From Cylindrodendrum hubeiense (lineage: Eukaryota; Ascomycota; Sordariomycetes; Hypocreales; Nectriaceae), in the NCBI GenBank assembly GCA_014621425.1, contig JAANBB010000057.1, forward strand, positions 62,001 through 126,000: a stretch of DNA of 64,000 bases. The letters are read 5' to 3'. Positions 58,947 through 64,000 of this stretch are shown one piece after another. A model generated the notes under the pieces. It made no database searches, had not been told where the DNA came from, and saw only the letters and a program-made list of their open reading frames with translations. The position numbers and the translations under genes were made by a program. Each line of letters opens with the position of its first letter. The first letter of the stretch is position 1.

Positions 58947-59560
58947 GGTGATGAGCGCAGCGGGAATTTCGGTGTGGCTGACGAAGCTGCTCGTCTCGAC
59001 ACTCGCTGTGGGGCGATGCTTCAAGAGTTGGTCCCGTCCTATGAGTCGAAAGCTGCAACAGCTTGAGTCACTCGTGCATGCGATCGGGAGACGGCTGGTT
59101 GGTGCAATTCGAATGCGGAGAGATGGGTGTTTATGGGACAGCTCGCCTTCAGGCTGCAACGAGTACCTTTGTCACCCGTCGGCTAAGGTGACAACGACGG
59201 CTTGAGCAGCGTGGACATTGTGTCCTCTTGTCCCATACGGGAGCTGAAAACGAGCCAGCCAATAATTACAATTGTGGCTGCGTTTTACACGCCATGTGAT
59301 AAGACGCAACTTGTCCAATCAGGAGGTGACGGTAACCCTCCTATTCAAAAACCTTGAGAACGGCCAGGACACACCACAGTCTGCAGTTGCATCGCAAGTT
59401 GATCATATGTGTCATTGTCGTGAAGTTGGCAGCCGTCGTTCGAAAACAGCGTTATCCAAATCATCATCAGGTGTTGGCGATGATCCGAATAGCGAGATTC
59501 ACGTCGGCGATAACCGGCATTCAGATCCGACGTGGTCGGAGAGGATGGTGATGGAGTCAA
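58947..59560. other. intergenic region upstream of the kinase-TPR gene
   Basis: An open frame continues upstream of 58946 to about 59159 on the minus strand but has no ATG there, so it is treated as 5' leader. No other feature. Confidence 0.5.
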
Positions 59561-59662
59561 GGTTGGGGATATACAATAAACGATTAGGCTATAAATTAAG
59601 CGTTTATGCTAGGTTAGGGACATACAATAAACGATTAGGCTATAAAGTAAGCGTTTATGCTT
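59561..59662. repeat. 51-bp tandem duplication with internal inverted repeat
   Basis: Two adjacent units with a 51-bp period (start motif ATACAATAAACGATTAGGCT at 59571 and again near 59622) differ at only a few positions. Each unit contains AATAAACG and, about 20 bp later, CGTTTAT, which can pair into a hairpin. It lies between the divergent start of the kinase-TPR gene and the 3' end of the BRF1 gene. Confidence 0.8.
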
Positions 59663-59801
59663 CTTAGTTCTTATGATATATATATTCAAGTGGATACGCA
59701 ATAGCAAAGCTAGTCTATCCTTCATATCTGGGTATCAATACATCCGCCCTTGTCTGGTTCAATTTTCGTCCTCAACGCCGCTGTAGTCTCTTTATGACAC
59801 C

Positions 59802-62045
59802 TCATGCAAACTCCTGGTCCAGCCCATACTCCGCATCCATGTCGGGATTATCATCGTCCTCGAACCCACCCTCAAACTCGCCACCGCCTCCTCCAAACTC
59901 CTCTCCATCTTCGCCATATTGCCCAGTCTCGTCGTACTCCTCTTCCTCTTCCTCGGCGGGAGCGACCACATCATCGCCTGCAACACTGTCGTCGGGCGCC
60001 TCGTTTGCATCATCAGCTCCGAATGTGCTGCCCGCCAGACTTGTCTTGCGACTGGTCGCCTCCGATCCGGGGCCACCGACGTTGGGCATGTCGAAAATGT
60101 TACGAATGGCGTCGTAGTTGATCCTCTTTGACCACGCTCGGTCCTTGGCCACGCTGATGGCCGCCTCGGCGGCAGAGCTGGCAGGACTCGTTTGTCCTTC
60201 TCCCATCCTGGCACGCTTGCGTCGCTTTCGGGTCTGTTTCGGTCGTTCTGCTTCGAGCTTCTTTCTAAATACCTTCTCCTGGTGTTTGCGTAGCCATTCC
60301 TTATTCTGATTCACCCAAATCATCTCCTTGATTTGCGCCTCCTCTGGTGACAGTAGACAGTTGAGAACCTCGAGATCGTCGGCAAACTCATCTTCCGTAA
60401 CATCTGCAGCCATCGAAATCTCCTTTTGAGGTCGCTGCTGTAGAGCCCAAACAGTGTGGATCTGTGCACGTTGTTCGGCGGTCGAATAGGCCATGGCGTG
60501 CTCGTACGTCAACGGGTCGTTGAAGATTTCCTCAATGACACCCTCCAGCTCCTGTTCATCTTGCTCCCACTCTTCGTTGATGGGCAGTGAAGACTGGTCC
60601 GATTTCTTTCCTTTCCCGCGCTGTCCAGATGATTCCTGCTCTACGTCTTCGTCCATGGCGTCGCCAAACTCTTCCACGAGCGTCTCTAGTGTTTCCACAT
60701 TATTCTCTTCTCCTTCTTGGCCCTCTTCCGCATTCGCATTAAGTTTGTTGACAAGGGAGGGGTTTTCGGCAATCTGTGATGGCAGTGGCGGGATGATGAA
60801 CCCGTCGTCGTCTCGGCGGTACTCCACAGCGGGAGCTTTGGTGAGATCGGCACCTCCTCGAGGGGTGTTATTTTTGGTCCTTGACGTATTGCCCTCCTCA
60901 TCCTCCTCCCCAGCCACTGGCCGCTTTCGCTTGCGGGACTTGCTGTCTGCAATCTGCTTGTACTCTTCGGTCTGCTTGTAGAATGAGGGTGGGTCGTGTG
61001 AACTCTCCAAAAAGTCTTGCTTCAGAAAGTCCTCAACTGACATGCGACTAGATTCGGTAAATTTGAACTCTTGTAGACGACTCTGGATGGTGTGGTTGGT
61101 AACCTTGACGATGTAAACGACCTCACGAACGGTCCTTCGAAAGTTGTGCATTCGTGCGGCCATTAGCAAACAAGCACCGCAAATGCCCGAGGGGCGACGA
61201 CCCATAACCATCCAATCTCGGCTCATTCGCTTGACAAGGCGAACAGCGTCCTCGGCGACCTTTGCTGTTTCTTGGTGAAACTCCATCTTTGTTGCGAACC
61301 GCCAGATGAGATCCTCGGGGTACACGGGGATCAGGCCATCGTTGCCGATGGGGACCACCTCGTTCAGCTTCTTGAAGATTCGACCGAGTTTGAACACATT
61401 GAGTTGAACGAGATCAGCGAGGTCGATCAACATGAGCTTGCAAGGCGGCTCTGCTCGGCAAGCGGCGTAGAGGCACACGGCGGCAACACTGGTCAAAGTA
61501 CGACCCTGGATAAAGTTGGCACTGGATGCCAGCTTGAAAACCTGCGTTCCGGCTGTCACCAAGCTGTCACTGACGTTGAGCTGCTGGGCGTAACCTTGCA
61601 TCAAGCTCTTGGCCTCTCGAATGCTCTTTTCTCGGTCGTCGGATCCTCCCACTCTCCTGAACGCCGGGCCCATGCTGCGGACACCAGCCTGATCGGCACC
61701 AATGTACGATCCCTGCACCATGGCAGCACCTGAGGACGTTTCTCCGAACTGCACCTCGGCGACGATGTTGCTGTCGTCAGCGATACGACCACAGGTCTGG
61801 CAGGTTCCGTCGACGACATTGGGCTTCGGACACGCCTTGTTGGGACATTGTGGACGGGACGGATGGGCGAGCGAGGCATTCCGGTTGACAGCTGCTCGGG
61901 AGTTCTGGGCTTGGGTGGCGGCGGCGGCTCGACGTTCTTCTCGCTCACGCATGGCTCGGACGGGATTGGGCTTAGCAAATCGAGGCTTCGCAGACGGGCG
62001 CTGGCCGCTGGGGCCCGTCTTGGGCGGGGTGAGGAATGAAGACAT
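59802..62045 (-). CDS. BRF1: transcription factor IIIB subunit BRF1
   Basis: A single exon encoding 747 residues. An N-terminal zinc ribbon (CPNKACPKPNVVDGTCQTCGRI, about 67-88) is followed by two TFIIB-type cyclin folds (DSLVTAGTQVFKLASSANFIQGRTLTSVAAVCLYAACR; VRLVKRMSRDWMVMGRRPSGICGACLLMAARMHNF). The BRF1-specific C-terminal region then carries EYKQIADSKSRKRKR, NCLLSPEEAQIKEMIWVNQNKEWLRKHQEK and RINYDAIRNIFDMP, which bind TBP and RNA polymerase III. A very acidic, Gly-rich tail ends the protein. BRF1 with TBP and BDP1 forms TFIIIB, which recruits Pol III to tRNA and 5S genes in the nucleus. It is an essential core gene and anchors the right edge of the window. Confidence 0.97.
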   Translation of the reverse strand: MSSFLTPPKTGPSGQRPSAKPRFAKPNPVRAMREREERRAAAATQAQNSRAAVNRNASLAHPSRPQCPNKACPKPNVVDGTCQTCGRIADDSNIVAEVQFGETSSGAAMVQGSYIGADQAGVRSMGPAFRRVGGSDDREKSIREAKSLMQGYAQQLNVSDSLVTAGTQVFKLASSANFIQGRTLTSVAAVCLYAACRAEPPCKLMLIDLADLVQLNVFKLGRIFKKLNEVVPIGNDGLIPVYPEDLIWRFATKMEFHQETAKVAEDAVRLVKRMSRDWMVMGRRPSGICGACLLMAARMHNFRRTVREVVYIVKVTNHTIQSRLQEFKFTESSRMSVEDFLKQDFLESSHDPPSFYKQTEEYKQIADSKSRKRKRPVAGEEDEEGNTSRTKNNTPRGGADLTKAPAVEYRRDDDGFIIPPLPSQIAENPSLVNKLNANAEEGQEGEENNVETLETLVEEFGDAMDEDVEQESSGQRGKGKKSDQSSLPINEEWEQDEQELEGVIEEIFNDPLTYEHAMAYSTAEQRAQIHTVWALQQRPQKEISMAADVTEDEFADDLEVLNCLLSPEEAQIKEMIWVNQNKEWLRKHQEKVFRKKLEAERPKQTRKRRKRARMGEGQTSPASSAAEAAISVAKDRAWSKRINYDAIRNIFDMPNVGGPGSEATSRKTSLAGSTFGADDANEAPDDSVAGDDVVAPAEEEEEEYDETGQYGEDGEEFGGGGGEFEGGFEDDDNPDMDAEYGLDQEFA

Positions 62046-63287
62046 GGCGGATGAAGTTCAATCGAGGGTGAAGCGAGGGTCAAGAATCGGTGATCGAAAA
62101 GAAACTGGAAAAGGCGATGGCATTCGGCGTCGGATTGTCGTAGGTGGTTCTCTCGATCTAGCACTAATTCTCTCTCTCCTCCCCCCAGACCGTCGGACGG
62201 CCAGCTCAAGTCGGGTAGCGAGTAATGGCAAAATCGGCAATGAAGCTGATGAAAAAAATGTCGGTTGTGAGCCCGCGTTGGCGATGTAAGTGGATATATG
62301 CGAGACGCGTCTCTGCAAGGGCGGGATATTGGTCGAGGAAAATCGTGAGCCGTGTCGGCGGCGGGGTTTTTTTGTGGTGGCCAGAGGGCGGTGGTCTAGT
62401 GGGGAAGTGTGATGTCTCGCTTAGCTTGTGCGTCCCGTCTGAGTCATGCGGGTGAGTCCAGGCACCGAAGGTTCGAACACCACCTCGTGACGATTTTTGG
62501 TATTAAGTTGAGGCGTAAGAGGAGGGTACTCGATGCTGATTGAGGACAACCCAAACGCTCTGGTATATGCAAAAATTCCAACAATGGCATGATGAAGCGA
62601 AAGGAACCCGTTTGTCCGGGTTTATTGAGCGGTTGGTTACGAGCTTCCAGCTTCCGAGGTTTATCCAGAACAGCACCGCCTTGATCCCTCCGGATCTTTG
62701 CCCCTCCGACGGAAGTCACTGAGACGGAGCACTCTCTAATAATGCTACATGTTTGCTTGTGCCGAATGCGCCTTGTCACTTCGCATGTGCCGCTGTATCC
62801 TCTTGTACCTCTGCACGATGCATCCCTCGCAAATGATCTAATATCAACCTTCATAATTTACAGGCATCACTCCTGCACGCCGCGCCCCCCATCTGCACGC
62901 CTTGCGTGAAGTTGTGAACAGCCGCAAGTGACTCGACCAGACGGCTCGCCGGGCCACCTTCCGCCACGCCTGCATCGCAATTACGTCGCAAATACTTCGG
63001 ACGTGATTTCTGACGTTTGGAACCACTGAGCGACGCAGCCAGAAGTCCTCCGCATGTGTGTTCCACTAGAATTCCTTCTCTTCATTGTCAATTGGACGCT
63101 GTTGGGGACGAGCCAACTGGGCCGAGTCACGGTGGGGAGATGGCCAATTACGTCAGATCCCCCCGCGGTTGAGATGGGATGCCATCTTTCCTCTTAAGCA
63201 TAAATGAATGGCAACTCTCTATCCGTACTCATATCAACGTGATTTCCTCTATTACCATATTAGCTTCATTGACAATCACTTTCAACC
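62046..63287. other. divergent promoter region of BRF1 and the DUF1349 gene
   Basis: Between two divergent genes. CT-rich leader sequence lies next to the BRF1 start (62150-62190). A GTTCGAAC-containing segment near 62470 resembles a tRNA B box, but no cloverleaf could be built. No other gene. Confidence 0.5.
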
Positions 63288-63979
63288 ATGTCGGCATTCA
63301 CGCTCTCTGCTAGTCCCAACACCGATATCTGGAAGAAGCCGCCTTCCACGGATGTCTTTACAGGTACACCAACTTGATCTCACCTCCCGCCTCACTTCAC
63401 ATTAACACCTCGCCTCGCCACCTCACGCCCTGACCTCACACCCTGACCCCTCAACTGACTCAATCCCACCCAGCACCCTTCCGCCCGCACTCCTCGGGCC
63501 CCGTGAAGACCTTCACATCCACCAGCATCACTTTCACTACGACGTACCAGCACCAATACGACCAAGCCGGCCTGCTGCTGACTCTCACCAACACCGCCAA
63601 CCCCTCAGCCCCCCGCAAGTGGATCAAGGCCGGCATCGAGTACTACAACGGCACTGCCCGCCTCTCCGTCGTGGCCTGTGACACTTGGGCCGACTGGAGC
63701 GTCGCGGACGCCGCTGGAGGCGCTGACGTTGTTGCCGGTACGAAGAGCGTCACGGTCAGCGTAGTGAGTGAGGGCGATGAGCTTGGCAAGTCGCTTTGGG
63801 TGTATGCGGTTGATGGCGAGACGAAGACGCCGCTGAGGGAGATTTGCTGGGTGTTGGGAGATAATGGGGGAGAGGGGTTGGACCTCGAGGTCAGTGCCTT
63901 GGTGGCGAGGCCAGGAAAGGACATCAATGGGGAGCTGGAGGTCAAGTTCCAAGACTTTGACGTTCAGTGGCAGAAGTAG
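63288..63979 (+). CDS. DUF1349 / Ree1-like concanavalin-fold protein
   Basis: Exons 63288-63363 and 63474-63979 (110-bp intron, phase 1) encode 193 residues. The sequence opens with TLSASPNTDIWKKPPSTDVF and continues with APFRPHSSGPVKTF, then the DUF1349 core YQHQYDQAGLLLTLTN, RKWIKAGIEYYNGTARLSVV, WADWSV, and ends KFQDFDVQWQK. The family adopts a concanavalin-like beta-sandwich; the yeast member REE1 affects enolase regulation. It is probably cytosolic, without a signal peptide. The intron fits the expected junction between W-K-K-P and the core. It is the last feature before the window edge. Confidence 0.9.
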
Positions 63980-64000
63980 GCGGCTGTTAGTGACCCCGTA

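Noticed and set aside
62385..62475. tRNA-like segment with GGTTCGAAC and a TGGTCTAGTGG box
   Set aside because: The T arm lacks the G53-C61 pair (base after the loop is A) and no acceptor or anticodon stem could be formed.
1..64000. CRISPR array, rRNA or bacterial-type operon
   Set aside because: No spaced direct repeats, rRNA sequence or ribosome-binding-site-linked genes exist; the window is eukaryotic.

Overview
The window is nuclear DNA of a filamentous ascomycete, most likely a Eurotiomycete of the Aspergillus/Penicillium/Talaromyces kind. Genes sit on both strands. They carry short introns of about 47-111 bp with GTAAGT-like donors and CTRAC branch points, and the protein families are typical of these moulds. 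All exon models were spliced by eye from donor and acceptor motifs, reading-frame continuity and family resemblance. No transcript or database search was available.

Left part (1-30.4 kb): the 3' end of a probably secreted enzyme-like protein; a secreted beta-lactamase-fold serine hydrolase; a convergent CmcJ/AsaB-type oxygenase and short-chain dehydrogenase; an NLR-like STAND NTPase with TPRs; a LYC1-type lysine acetyltransferase; a G1 (eqolisin) acid peptidase; a metallophosphoesterase broken by a nonsense codon; a FAD amine/amino-acid oxidase; a fungal multi-pass membrane protein; a Zn2Cys6 transcription factor; and a sugar transporter of the hexose family.

Middle (30.4-36.7 kb): a gene-poor stretch with one of two near-identical 245-248 bp elements. 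The other copy lies at 14.4 kb in opposite orientation. They look like solo LTRs with 5-bp target duplications and a strong internal hairpin.

Right part (36.7-59 kb): an unusual concentration of signalling and cell-death-type genes. A kinase-ankyrin protein lies tail-to-tail with a HeLo-domain protein carrying a degenerate pseudokinase, the same domain logic as animal RIPK3 and MLKL. Nearby are a protein with one intact and one degenerate kinase domain, a kinase-TPR fusion of about 1,300 residues, a decayed CorA-like membrane protein, a three-exon defensin-like secreted peptide and a three-exon 59-residue protein. The last two are invisible to simple ORF calling. An MFS transporter and an unrecognised proline-rich protein lie between them.

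Right edge (59.8-64 kb): the RNA polymerase III factor gene BRF1 and a DUF1349 protein, which are ordinary core genes. The contrast between this core edge and the kinase/NLR/LTR-rich interior suggests an accessory, fast-evolving neighbourhood beside a conserved anchor.
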